Positions 27,898 through 35,510 of a DNA stretch of 64,000 bases are shown piece after piece (positions within the stretch are counted from its first letter, which is position 1; every line of letters starts with the position of its first letter). Source of the stretch: Syntrophaceae bacterium UBA2210 (GTDB lineage Bacteria; Desulfobacterota; Syntrophia; Syntrophales; UBA2210). The stretch is from assembly GCA_002327865.1 (NCBI GenBank), contig DCUQ01000029.1, forward strand, positions 1 through 64,000. The letters run 5' to 3'. The notes beneath the pieces were generated by a model. It saw nothing but the letters and a program-made list of their open reading frames with translations. It did no database searches and was not told the origin of the DNA. A program made the translations under genes and the position numbers.

Positions 27898-29742
27898 TTA
27901 CTCTGCAATGACCTTTTTACCGTTAACCCATTTCCCCTTGTCGCGATCAAGCAGACCAAGTTCCAGGAGTTGTTTCTCCGTAACGGGAGAGGGTGCCTCG
28001 CTCAGCGGGCAGTAAGCACTACGATTCTTGGGGAAAGCCATAACTTCACGGATGGATTCCTCCTTCAGTATCATGGCTATAACCCTGTCCATTCCCAGGG
28101 CGATACCTCCGTGAGGAGGAGTTCCGTATTCAAGAGCCCTGAGGAAGAATCCGAATTTTTCGGCTACTTCATCATCCGACAGATTCAGAATCTTGAAAAT
28201 CTTTTTTTGAAGACTTCTCTCGTGAATTCTGATGCTGCCACCGCCCAGTTCTTCACCGTTGACAACCAGATCATAGGCACGGGATTTGAGCGTAAGAAGA
28301 TCTTCCCGGCTTTCCGGGTCAAAATCTATTCGGTCTGGTGCGGTAAAGGGATGATGATTCGATGTGATACGCCTGCCTGTCAGAGAAAAGAGCGGAAATT
28401 CTACAATCCAGACGGGACAATATACGTCTTCATTTATAAGGTCAAGTCTTTTCGCGAGGTGCAGCCGCAACTGCCCCAGAACCGATACGACCGTATTCCA
28501 GGAAATGTCGGCAATCAGGATGATGACGTCACCGTCCTCAGCCCTGAATCGCTCAATTATCCCCTTCTTTTCTTCTTCGCTGAAAAACTGGACTATATTG
28601 GATTCAATCGTTCCTTCGGCCACTCTCATCCAGGTCATTCCTTTTGCTCCGAAAGAGGGAACTATTTTCTTCGCGTATTCGTTCTGCAGCACATTCTTGC
28701 TCAATTTGCTCGACTGACCCCTGATATTTATCCCCTTTATCACCCCTCCTTTGTCCAGAATCGTTTTAAAAATTCCGTACGATGTTTCTCCGAATATATC
28801 CGTGGCATCCGTAAAACGCAGGTCAAAGCGGGTATCGGGGCGATCGCTCCCCATTGTATCCATCGCCTCATGCCAGGTCATTTTCGGGAAAGGAGATTCG
28901 AGAGAGACGCCTCCCAGCGCAAACATGCGGGTGACAAGCTTTTCAACCAATCCATAGATAAATTCTTCATCGATAAAGGATGCTTCCATGTCGAGTTGTG
29001 TAAATTCGGGCTGCCTGTTAGGACGGAGATCCTCATCACGAAAACAACGCGCTATCTGGAAATAGCGTTCGAGCCCGCTCACCATGAGAAGTTGCTTGAA
29101 AAGTTGGGGCGACTGCGGAAGCGCGTAGAATCGTTTCCGGTGTATGCGGCTGGGCACCAGATAGTCTCTCGCTCCCTCGGGGGTGCTTTTCGTCAGCATT
29201 GGTGTCTCTATCTCTATAAAGTTTTCTTCATCCAGATAGTCGCGAACACATTTAATGATGCGATGCCGCATAATTAAATTGTTCTGCATACTGGGACGTC
29301 TGAGATCCAGATATCGGTACCTCAGTCTCCTGTCTTCCGCCACCGAGCTTTTTTCGTTAATGTTCGCACCTGCAACCATTGCCTTTTCAGATATGGAGAA
29401 AGGGAGCGTTCTTGATCTGTTCAGGATCTCCAGCCCGGAAGCTATTACCTCAACCATACCCGTCTTAATGTTGGAGTTTTCCGTACCTTGTTTCCTCTTA
29501 ACAACAGTGCCTTTAATAAAAATACAGTATTCGTTTCTAAGTGTTGCCGCCTGCTGGCATATATCGGCCGGGGTATTGTCCGGGTTAAACACAACCTGTA
29601 TGATACCGCTTCTGTCACGCAGGTGGATAAAAAGCACCTCTCCGTGATCACGCAGCGCATCCACCCATCCGGCAAGTTCGACCTCCTGGCCTGCAGTGAA
29701 AATATCGTGTTTCCCACAATCTGTACGTTTAGCAAATCTCAT
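27898..29742 (-). CDS. aspS: Aspartyl-tRNA synthetase
   Basis: This class II synthetase of bacterial type (614 residues) has an N-terminal OB-fold anticodon-binding domain (ELAGWVDALRDHGEVLFIHL) and catalytic motif 2 (FRDEDLRPNRQPEFTQLD). A GAD insertion domain follows, then motif 3 (GIALGMDRVIAMIL). The start is the second of two adjacent ATGs, six bases from AAGG. The much longer frame overlaps purF and has no family match upstream. It follows purF by 25 bases. tRNA(Asn) misacylation by a non-discriminating form cannot be judged here. Confidence 0.96.
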   Translation of the reverse strand: MRFAKRTDCGKHDIFTAGQEVELAGWVDALRDHGEVLFIHLRDRSGIIQVVFNPDNTPADICQQAATLRNEYCIFIKGTVVKRKQGTENSNIKTGMVEVIASGLEILNRSRTLPFSISEKAMVAGANINEKSSVAEDRRLRYRYLDLRRPSMQNNLIMRHRIIKCVRDYLDEENFIEIETPMLTKSTPEGARDYLVPSRIHRKRFYALPQSPQLFKQLLMVSGLERYFQIARCFRDEDLRPNRQPEFTQLDMEASFIDEEFIYGLVEKLVTRMFALGGVSLESPFPKMTWHEAMDTMGSDRPDTRFDLRFTDATDIFGETSYGIFKTILDKGGVIKGINIRGQSSKLSKNVLQNEYAKKIVPSFGAKGMTWMRVAEGTIESNIVQFFSEEEKKGIIERFRAEDGDVIILIADISWNTVVSVLGQLRLHLAKRLDLINEDVYCPVWIVEFPLFSLTGRRITSNHHPFTAPDRIDFDPESREDLLTLKSRAYDLVVNGEELGGGSIRIHERSLQKKIFKILNLSDDEVAEKFGFFLRALEYGTPPHGGIALGMDRVIAMILKEESIREVMAFPKNRSAYCPLSEAPSPVTEKQLLELGLLDRDKGKWVNGKKVIAE

Positions 29743-29767
29743 CATATACCTTCTTCTGTTTCTTGTA

Positions 29768-31201
29768 TTATTCACCGCGACTTTGTGCAAATATCTCCTT
29801 GCTGAAGTTTTCGGGAACCTTTGTCGGATAATTCCCGGTAAAGCATGCCGTGCATTGCAGATTACCTTTGGGAACGACACTCAGCATCCCCGCAACCGAC
29901 AGATATGCCAGTGAATCGGCTTCTATATGCCGGCATGTATCTTCCACACGGTGGGACGACGCAATCAGCTCACCCCGGCTCGATATATCAATTCCGTAGA
30001 AACAGGGGGATACGACCGGGGGGGAGCTTACCCGTACATGGACTTCGGAAGCGCCGGCACTGCGTATGAGATGTATCAACTGTTTCAGTGTGGTTCCCCG
30101 AACAATCGAATCCTCAACAACGACAACACGTTTTCCTCTCAACACCCCAGTAACCGGATTGAACTTTATACGAACATCGAGGTCTCTTGCATTCTGGTGA
30201 GGTGCAATAAAAGTCCTGCCTACGTAATGATTCCTTATAAGGCCTATTTCAAAACGTATGCCCGATGCCTGAGAATATCCGATAGCGGCTGTATTCGCGG
30301 AATCGGGAATCGCTATAACGATATCGGCCTCGCAGGGAGCCTCCTCTGCAAGTTTTTTGCCCAGAAGTCTCCTTACCTTGTCGACTTTCTCGTCGAATAT
30401 AATGCTGTCCGGTCGTGAAAAATATATGTATTCAAAAACGCAGAAAGCCTTCGGATCCCTTGGAGGCATAAACCTCGAAGAGATACCTCTTTCGTCGATC
30501 ACGACAATTTCCCCAGGTTTTACACTTCGGATATAATCCGCAGCTATAATATCGCAGGCACATGATTCGGAGGCAACGACAAAGGCATCTCCCGCTCTTC
30601 CTATACACAGAGGCCTGAAACCTTGCGGGTCACGAGCCGCGATCAGCTTTGAAGGCGTAAGGAAGACAAAACAGTATGCGCCCGACAGTTGTATCAGAGA
30701 ATCTTCTATTTTTTCGTCTATCGAGGCTTTCTTAGACCGCGCGATAAGATGGAGTACTATTTCGCTGTCCGATGTAGTTTGAAATATGGCACCTTTATTC
30801 TCCAGCATATTGCGGAGTTCGGAAGCATTTACCAGGTTTCCGTTATGAGCGGCGGCAATCTGACTGCCCCGGGACCTTATAAGTATAGGTTGCGAATTCA
30901 TCAGATCCGACGACCCGGTCGTTGAATATCTGTTGTGACCTATCGCGGCTTTTCCCGACAGCCTCGGCATTATGTACGGATCCTGGAAAACCGACCAGAC
31001 GAGACCCATCCCCCTGTGAAGAGATATCTCCTTTCCATCGGTTGCAGCTATTCCCGAACTTTCCTGTCCCCTGTGCTGAAGAGCGTACAGCCCGAGATAG
31101 GTTTTCTCTGCGGCTTCCTGATCACCGAAAATGCCGAAGATGCCGCAAAATTCCCGAGGGCAATCATCCGATTCTCTTATAATCGCTTCATTGCACGACA
31201 C
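29768..31201 (-). CDS. purF: Amidophosphoribosyltransferase
   Basis: PurF makes phosphoribosylamine from PRPP and glutamine, the first step of purine synthesis. The class II nucleophile is Cys19 (FCGIFGIFGD) after an 18-residue propeptide, as in Bacillus-type PurF. GHNRYSTTGSS and AAHNGNL are the glutamine-site motifs and VVVVEDSIVRGTT binds PRPP. Cysteines in CVFEYIYF and CTACF fit the 4Fe-4S ligands of this type. The start is GTG with AGAGGTGG upstream. It is the first gene of a minus-strand series (aspS, carA, carB and onward) and has a perfect sigma-54 promoter about 235-250 bases upstream. Confidence 0.97.
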   Translation of the reverse strand: MSCNEAIIRESDDCPREFCGIFGIFGDQEAAEKTYLGLYALQHRGQESSGIAATDGKEISLHRGMGLVWSVFQDPYIMPRLSGKAAIGHNRYSTTGSSDLMNSQPILIRSRGSQIAAAHNGNLVNASELRNMLENKGAIFQTTSDSEIVLHLIARSKKASIDEKIEDSLIQLSGAYCFVFLTPSKLIAARDPQGFRPLCIGRAGDAFVVASESCACDIIAADYIRSVKPGEIVVIDERGISSRFMPPRDPKAFCVFEYIYFSRPDSIIFDEKVDKVRRLLGKKLAEEAPCEADIVIAIPDSANTAAIGYSQASGIRFEIGLIRNHYVGRTFIAPHQNARDLDVRIKFNPVTGVLRGKRVVVVEDSIVRGTTLKQLIHLIRSAGASEVHVRVSSPPVVSPCFYGIDISSRGELIASSHRVEDTCRHIEADSLAYLSVAGMLSVVPKGNLQCTACFTGNYPTKVPENFSKEIFAQSRGE

Positions 31202-31435
31202 GTGGCCACCTCTTTCATTTAACTCTGTATGAGCACCGTTTAAGGATCGACTGCTCTTTTCGCCCGACTATAGGACATATCCGTGATAAAATCACTCTAA
31301 TACATGAATATTCAGTAAAAATCCTCAAAGGTGAACATATTAGATTCATAATCCCTTGCCACGTTCGTATCGACTGTTTCACAGGAGAACAGACACTTCG
31401 GCAACAATCGGGCGCTCGAATCCTCCCACTCCCCT

Positions 31436-31452
31436 AGCAATTACGGTGCCAA
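31436..31452 (-). promoter_or_regulatory. Sigma-54 promoter of the purF-aspS-carAB unit
   Basis: The minus strand reads TTGGCACCGTAATTGCT: TGGCAC, five bases, TTGC, with GG and GC ten bases apart, an exact -24/-12 element. Initiation near 31425 would give a leader of about 220 bases to the purF GTG. Purine and pyrimidine genes are not usually sigma-54 dependent; here the control would tie glutamine-consuming pathways to nitrogen status. Confidence 0.82.
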
Positions 31453-31527
31453 CCGGGCCAACAACGCTTTTAATCCATACCAGCCGCCGAAAAGAAGCGC
31501 CGGGGAAACATAAAACGCCTCGATTAA

Positions 31528-31543
31528 CCTACATTTCCGTAGG
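31528..31543. promoter_or_regulatory. Candidate activator site upstream of the purF sigma-54 promoter
   Basis: This is a perfect inverted repeat, CCTAC-N6-GTAGG, centred about 85 bp upstream of the purF -24 element. It matches the site at 18081-18096 before glnA. Its right half also contains TTTCCGTAGGA, which recurs at 31617-31627 on the nrpR side 83 bp away, about eight helical turns. Binding by the activator encoded at 18118-19680 is inferred. Confidence 0.5.
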
Positions 31544-31581
31544 ACCAGCTTCTTAAAACTACAGATATGTATAAAAAATTA

Positions 31582-31610
31582 TTGACAAGTTATTATTCAG
31601 GTGTTACTCA
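31582..31610 (+). promoter_or_regulatory. Candidate sigma-70 promoter of nrpR-gdhA
   Basis: A perfect -35 TTGACA (31582-31587), a 17-base spacer and a moderate -10 TACTCA (31605-31610). Initiation near 31617 would give a leader of about 30 bases to the ATG at 31648 and places the palindrome at 31616-31630 over the start point. Confidence 0.5.
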
Positions 31611-31615
31611 TGGCA

Positions 31616-31630
31616 CTTTCCGTAGGAAAG
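31616..31630. promoter_or_regulatory. Palindrome over the nrpR start site, possible operator
   Basis: A perfect 15-bp palindrome, CTTTCC-GTA-GGAAAG, immediately downstream of the nrpR -10 element. Archaeal NrpR binds GGAA-N6-TTCC repeats; this one has the half-sites inverted, so it resembles but does not equal that operator. Autorepression by NrpR is a reasonable guess. Confidence 0.4.
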
Positions 31631-31647
31631 AGGTTGCCGATTGCCAT

Positions 31648-32703
31648 ATGAATGCTTTATTCCATAAAGATGATGATATAGAAAAAAAAACCATCCTGAT
31701 CTTAAAGATTCTGAATAACGAACAGAAACCGGTGGGTTCTCGTCTAATTTCAAGGTTTTTAAAGGACTACGGCATTTTATTGAGCGAAAGATCCGTCAGA
31801 TATCATCTGAAGTTGATGGATGAACGAGGGCTAACAAAGCTTGTAGACAGGCGTGACGGAAGAATCATAACGGAAAAGGGTGTCGAGGAAATAGGCAGCG
31901 CCAGGGTTCATGATAAGGTCGGTCTGGCAATCTCCAGAATAGAGAACCTTGCGTTCAGAACAACATTCGATCCGAAAAAGAAAAAGGGGCTTGTTCCTGT
32001 CAACATCTCTTTCATACCAAAAAAATATTTTATCGATGCTCTGCATGCTATGGTCCCTGCCTTTGATGCGGGACTTTGCTCCAGCAACCTTGTATCGTTT
32101 GCCGGAGAGGGCGGAAAACTCGGCGAAATTCTGGTTCCGAAAGGCAAGATAGGATTTGCCACTGTCTGCAGTGTAGCAATTAACGGTGTTCTATTAAAAA
32201 ACGGGATCCCCATGGATTCCAAATTCGGCGGGATTCTGCAAATACAGAAAGAAACCCCTCTGCGTTTCGTAGAGCTCATTTACTATTCGGGATCTTCTCT
32301 CGACCCCTCTGAGGCTTTTATCCTGGGGAAAATGACGTCCGTACTTCGGACCGCCAAAGAGGGCGAGGGAAAAATACTTGCCAACTTCAGAGAAATACCG
32401 GCAATCAGCCGCGGTATTGTTGAAAAGCTTGTATCAAGTCTTCAGGAAACCGGGATAAAAGGTGTCCTTTCGATCGGGAAAATGAGCGAGCCAATCTGCC
32501 AGATACCCGTAGACGTCAACAAAATAGGAATTATTCTTGTCGGAGGTTTGAACCCCGTAGCATGTGTTCAGGAGATGGATATAGAGATAGAAAATCACAC
32601 CATGTCGACTGTCATGGACTACAGGGACCTCGTGAATTTTTATGAATTGCTTAAAAAGAGCAACAGGGAATTGTGCAACACAGAGGTTATATCTGGAATA
32701 TAA
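31648..32703 (+). CDS. nrpR: NrpR-type nitrogen regulator (winged helix + NrpR/DUF128 domain)
   Basis: Residues 1-75 form a winged helix (ILKILNNEQKPVGSRLISR, then SERSVRYHL). The remaining 275 residues form one NrpR regulatory domain (VPVNISFIPKK, SFAGEGGKLGEILVPKGK, GLNPVACVQEMDI). In methanogens NrpR represses nitrogen genes and is released by 2-oxoglutarate. This form has a single regulatory domain and would act as an oligomer. The ATG at 31648 is preferred because the likely promoter lies inside the longer frame that begins at 31567, though the ribosome site is poor (AGAGG about 14 bases off). gdhA follows 22 bases downstream with a strong ribosome site, so NrpR probably controls its own operon. 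Confidence 0.85.
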   Translation: MNALFHKDDDIEKKTILILKILNNEQKPVGSRLISRFLKDYGILLSERSVRYHLKLMDERGLTKLVDRRDGRIITEKGVEEIGSARVHDKVGLAISRIENLAFRTTFDPKKKKGLVPVNISFIPKKYFIDALHAMVPAFDAGLCSSNLVSFAGEGGKLGEILVPKGKIGFATVCSVAINGVLLKNGIPMDSKFGGILQIQKETPLRFVELIYYSGSSLDPSEAFILGKMTSVLRTAKEGEGKILANFREIPAISRGIVEKLVSSLQETGIKGVLSIGKMSEPICQIPVDVNKIGIILVGGLNPVACVQEMDIEIENHTMSTVMDYRDLVNFYELLKKSNRELCNTEVISGI

Positions 32704-32725
32704 AACAAAAAAAGGAGTAGAGCGT

Positions 32726-34075
32726 ATGCAGGAATTTATTAACATGTGTGAGGCTTGCAACCCGGGTGAGACGGAATTTTTACAGGCCATCAGCGAGGTT
32801 GCCGAATCGATCAAGCCGGTATTAGAGAAACATCCTGAATATCGAAAGGCCAAGATACTTGAGCGTATCGTAGAACCCGAACGTATTATAATATTCAGGG
32901 TTCCCTGGGTAGACGACAAAGGTGAGGTTCAGGTTAACAGGGGGTATAGAGTTCAAGCAAACAGCGCAATCGGACCTTATAAAGGGGGGCTGCGTTTTCA
33001 TCCATCCGTCAACCTGAGTATATTGAAATTTCTGGGCTTCGAGCAGATTTTCAAAAACGCACTGACAACGCTTCCCATGGGTGGCGGCAAGGGCGGATCG
33101 AACTTCAACCCCAAGGGCAAGTCGGATAACGAGGTAATGCGATTTTGTCATAGTTTCATGTCAGAGTTGTTCAGGCATATCGGAGCCGATACGGATGTTC
33201 CTGCCGGTGATATAGGTGTCGGCGGTAGAGAGATCGGATATCTGTTTGGAATGTATAAAAAGTTGAAGGGTGAGTTTACAGGCGTACTTACCGGAAAAGG
33301 TCTGGATTGGGGTGGCAGTTTAATACGTCCCGAAGCTACCGGCTATGGCTGTGTCTATTTTGCCTCCGAGATGCTGGGCACAAAAAATAAAAGTCTGGAA
33401 GGCAAAACATGCCTCGTATCCGGTTCGGGAAACGTCGCCCAGTATACAGTAGAAAAGATTATCGAGCTCGGCGGAAAAGCCGTGACACTCTCCGATTCCT
33501 CGGGCTATATCTATGATGAAAGCGGTATCGACCGCGAGAAGCTTGATTATGTCATGCATCTCAAGAACATCGTTCGTGGACGTATCAAGGAATATACTGA
33601 AAAATATCCTGAAGCAGTATATACGCCCCTTGATGCGGACCTCGCATATAATCCTCTCTGGAACCATAAAGCCGATTGCGCGTTCCCATCTGCAACACAG
33701 AACGAGATTAATGAAAAGGATGCTCAGAACCTCGTGAACAACGGTATTCAGTTGGTAGCTGAAGGGGCGAATATGCCCACAACGCCTGAAGGTGTTGAAA
33801 TATTCCTGGATGCAAAAATCCTCTATGGACCGGGCAAAGCGGCTAACGCAGGCGGTGTCTCGGTTTCCGGCCTGGAAATGACCCAGAACAGCATGCGCCT
33901 GAAGTGGACGCAGGAGGAAGTCGACAGTTATCTCCTCAGAATCATGAAAAGTATCCACAGTGCCTGCCTGGCTGCTTCGGAGGAATACGGCGCTGTCGGC
34001 AACTATGTAATGGGTGCGAATATAGCAGGGTTCACCAAGGTGGCGAATTCCATGCTGGCCCAAGGTATTGTTTAA
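32726..34075 (+). CDS. gdhA: NADP-type glutamate dehydrogenase
   Basis: The 449-residue enzyme interconverts 2-oxoglutarate plus ammonia and glutamate. The glutamate-site Lys lies in GPYKGGLRFHPSVN, a second Lys in LPMGGGKGGSNFNPKG, and the nucleotide fold shows VSGSGNVAQY. The length and sequence match the hexameric, usually NADP-linked biosynthetic class. The ATG has AAGGAG upstream. The open frame continues 28 codons into nrpR without family match. A strong stem-loop follows. With GlnA and glutamate synthase in the same window the cell has both ammonia assimilation routes. Confidence 0.96.
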   Translation: MQEFINMCEACNPGETEFLQAISEVAESIKPVLEKHPEYRKAKILERIVEPERIIIFRVPWVDDKGEVQVNRGYRVQANSAIGPYKGGLRFHPSVNLSILKFLGFEQIFKNALTTLPMGGGKGGSNFNPKGKSDNEVMRFCHSFMSELFRHIGADTDVPAGDIGVGGREIGYLFGMYKKLKGEFTGVLTGKGLDWGGSLIRPEATGYGCVYFASEMLGTKNKSLEGKTCLVSGSGNVAQYTVEKIIELGGKAVTLSDSSGYIYDESGIDREKLDYVMHLKNIVRGRIKEYTEKYPEAVYTPLDADLAYNPLWNHKADCAFPSATQNEINEKDAQNLVNNGIQLVAEGANMPTTPEGVEIFLDAKILYGPGKAANAGGVSVSGLEMTQNSMRLKWTQEEVDSYLLRIMKSIHSACLAASEEYGAVGNYVMGANIAGFTKVANSMLAQGIV

Positions 34076-34127
34076 TTTTTATTTGTCACAAGCAGCAAAT
34101 AATTAATATGATATAAAAATACCGATC

Positions 34128-34170
34128 AGGAAGGGTGGCTGTTTATCGCCGATAAACTGCCACCCTTCCT
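34128..34170 (+). terminator. Stem-loop after gdhA
   Basis: Arms AGGAAGGGTGGC and GCCACCCTTCCT pair perfectly over 12 bp. After one mismatch another 7 bp (GTTTATC/GATAAAC) close a 3-base loop. There is no T-run after it, so it may stabilise the 3' end of the mRNA or act as an atypical terminator. Confidence 0.65.
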
Positions 34171-34615
34171 GTTTACGGCAACATATCAGGGGGTGTGCAA
34201 AACCACAGGACCATTTTTCCCGAGACCGGTTGGTTCTTGCCCGGAATTTTAAACAAAGAATCTCTTCCACACATTAGACCGGAGTGATTATACTTTGAAA
34301 AATGTGAAGACAGAATGAATGCACGTCAGAACGTCTTTCAAATACAACAGGACGGCTACAGTTATGCAAGGATGCATTCTTATTGAATGGCGCCCGTTTT
34401 TGAGGAAGACAACCTAGACCTCAAAAAACAATTGACATCAAACTGGTAGCATGATATCGGTGTCTGCCGACTTGAGAAGCATAATATCAGGTGTGTAGTT
34501 GTGGCAATTGATAGTCGGCGGAAACAAAGACCTCATGCTCAAAAATCAATGAAAGTATGGGTGATGTGGTGATAAGTCGCTTCAAAATAGGCGCTTATCA
34601 TAATATATGGATATG
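34171..34615. other. Intergenic stretch, no gene recognised
   Basis: About 445 bases between the gdhA stem-loop and the biotin carrier promoter. It has an isolated TTGACA (34432) with a poor -10 and a small stem-loop GATAAG...CTTATC at about 34571-34600. No open frame with a ribosome site was seen. Confidence 0.4.
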
Positions 34616-34645
34616 TTAACAGGACATTCTGTTGCAGCATATAAT
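34616..34645 (+). promoter_or_regulatory. Candidate sigma-70 promoter of the biotin carrier gene
   Basis: -35 TTAACA (34616-34621), an 18-base spacer and a perfect -10 TATAAT (34640-34645). Initiation near 34652 leaves a leader of about 22 bases that includes AGGAGG. Confidence 0.6.
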
Positions 34646-34674
34646 TTATAATAAAAATATCAGGAGGTATGAGA

Positions 34675-34884
34675 ATGGAAGTATTAGCACCTATGCCGGG
34701 AAGCGTTACTGAAATTTTAGTTAAAGTTGGAGATCAAGTTAAAGAAAACGATGAATTGGTAGTCCTTGAAGCGATGAAAATGGAAAATCCCATCTTTGCT
34801 CCGGTTGACGGGACAATTAAAGAAATAAAAGTGAAAGAAAAAGATACCGTGGAAGCCGAGCAGGTATTGGTGATCATGGAATAA
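34675..34884 (+). CDS. Biotin carboxyl carrier protein
   Basis: This 69-residue single-domain biotinyl protein has the biotinylation motif EAMKMEN with the target Lys. It would shuttle CO2 between a carboxyltransferase and the membrane decarboxylase beta subunit encoded just downstream, as in sodium-pumping decarboxylases. The second ATG (34675) is chosen because AGGAGG lies seven bases before it; the first ATG is only one base from that site. A 13-bp perfect stem-loop follows the stop. No carboxyltransferase (alpha) or biotin carboxylase is present in the window, so the substrate (oxaloacetate, methylmalonyl-CoA or glutaconyl-CoA) is undetermined. Confidence 0.9.
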   Translation: MEVLAPMPGSVTEILVKVGDQVKENDELVVLEAMKMENPIFAPVDGTIKEIKVKEKDTVEAEQVLVIME

Positions 34885-34908
34885 GTGAAGTTTTAGAGTT
34901 GTGTATAA

Positions 34909-34943
34909 CCCGAGTTGAAACATTTTGGACGTTTCAACTCGGG
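34909..34943 (+). terminator. Stem-loop between biotin carrier and oadG
   Basis: Perfect 13-bp arms, CCCGAGTTGAAAC and GTTTCAACTCGGG, with a 9-base loop and no T-run. Standing 25 bases after the biotin carrier stop, it may protect a carrier-only transcript or reduce readthrough to the membrane subunits. Confidence 0.6.
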
Positions 34944-35132
34944 AGAACGCTATTTGTTCTGCCTATCGTTTCCTTATGATATTAAAGGCTGACAGATGTA
35001 CAGCTTCCACATAGAGAAACCTGATAGTACTGAGTAATGTAGCGTGCGCTTTCGGGTCTTGTTTATTTACATTTTTATCGGTTTAGTTTTACCGAAAGTA
35101 TAATAATTACGTGAAGGGGGTCTTGTATTTAC

Positions 35133-35267
35133 ATGGTTGATTGGGGTCTGGCTATAAAGATTGCAGGTGGCGGTTTCGGCATGGTATTTTTGATATTGAT
35201 AATATTGGAAGTGGCGATAGATCTGGTGAAAGTGGCCACCCAAAAATTTACCGGTATCAAAGGATAA
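35133..35267 (+). CDS. Short OadG-like gamma subunit of sodium-pump decarboxylase
   Basis: This 44-codon gene starts at the ATG at 35133 and ends with TAA at 35265. The product has one membrane helix (about residues 11-32, with GGGFGMVFLILIILEVAIDL) and a short polar tail ending KFTGIKG. This is the pattern of OadG/MmdD-type gamma subunits, which stabilise the alpha-beta complex. Position supports the call: it lies between the biotin carrier and the beta subunit, the usual order. The upstream GAAGGGGG is rather far, about 13 bases. It is shorter than typical OadG, so the assignment rests on context plus hydrophobicity. Confidence 0.6.
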   Translation: MVDWGLAIKIAGGGFGMVFLILIILEVAIDLVKVATQKFTGIKG

Positions 35268-35510
35268 CGTTCCGTCTTTGTTTGACATCATCTGATTCCA
35301 TCCAGGAACCGACTGTTTTCCGCATTTACATGTCATCAGGATTTTATCCAATAGCGTTCATACTGATCATATGTTGTCGTGTGGTTTCTTGGTTTTCCGG
35401 ACTGCGGGAGGTTTTCTTTTCTGGACTAAGGATAAGCTGATAGTCTTTTTTTAAAATTCATTTTTGCAGAGAGAAATATCTAAAACGCTGTTATCGGAGG
35501 TATAATAATA

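Noticed and set aside
31240-31254. ACCGTTTAAGGATC present here and again near 52119
   Set aside because: A 14-base exact match in otherwise unrelated surroundings; no extended similarity, so treated as chance.
31350-31560. Coding-looking minus frame (VVGPVGTVIARGVGGFERP) in the purF-nrpR gap
   Set aside because: It overlaps the sigma-54 promoter, has no start signal and matches no family I know.
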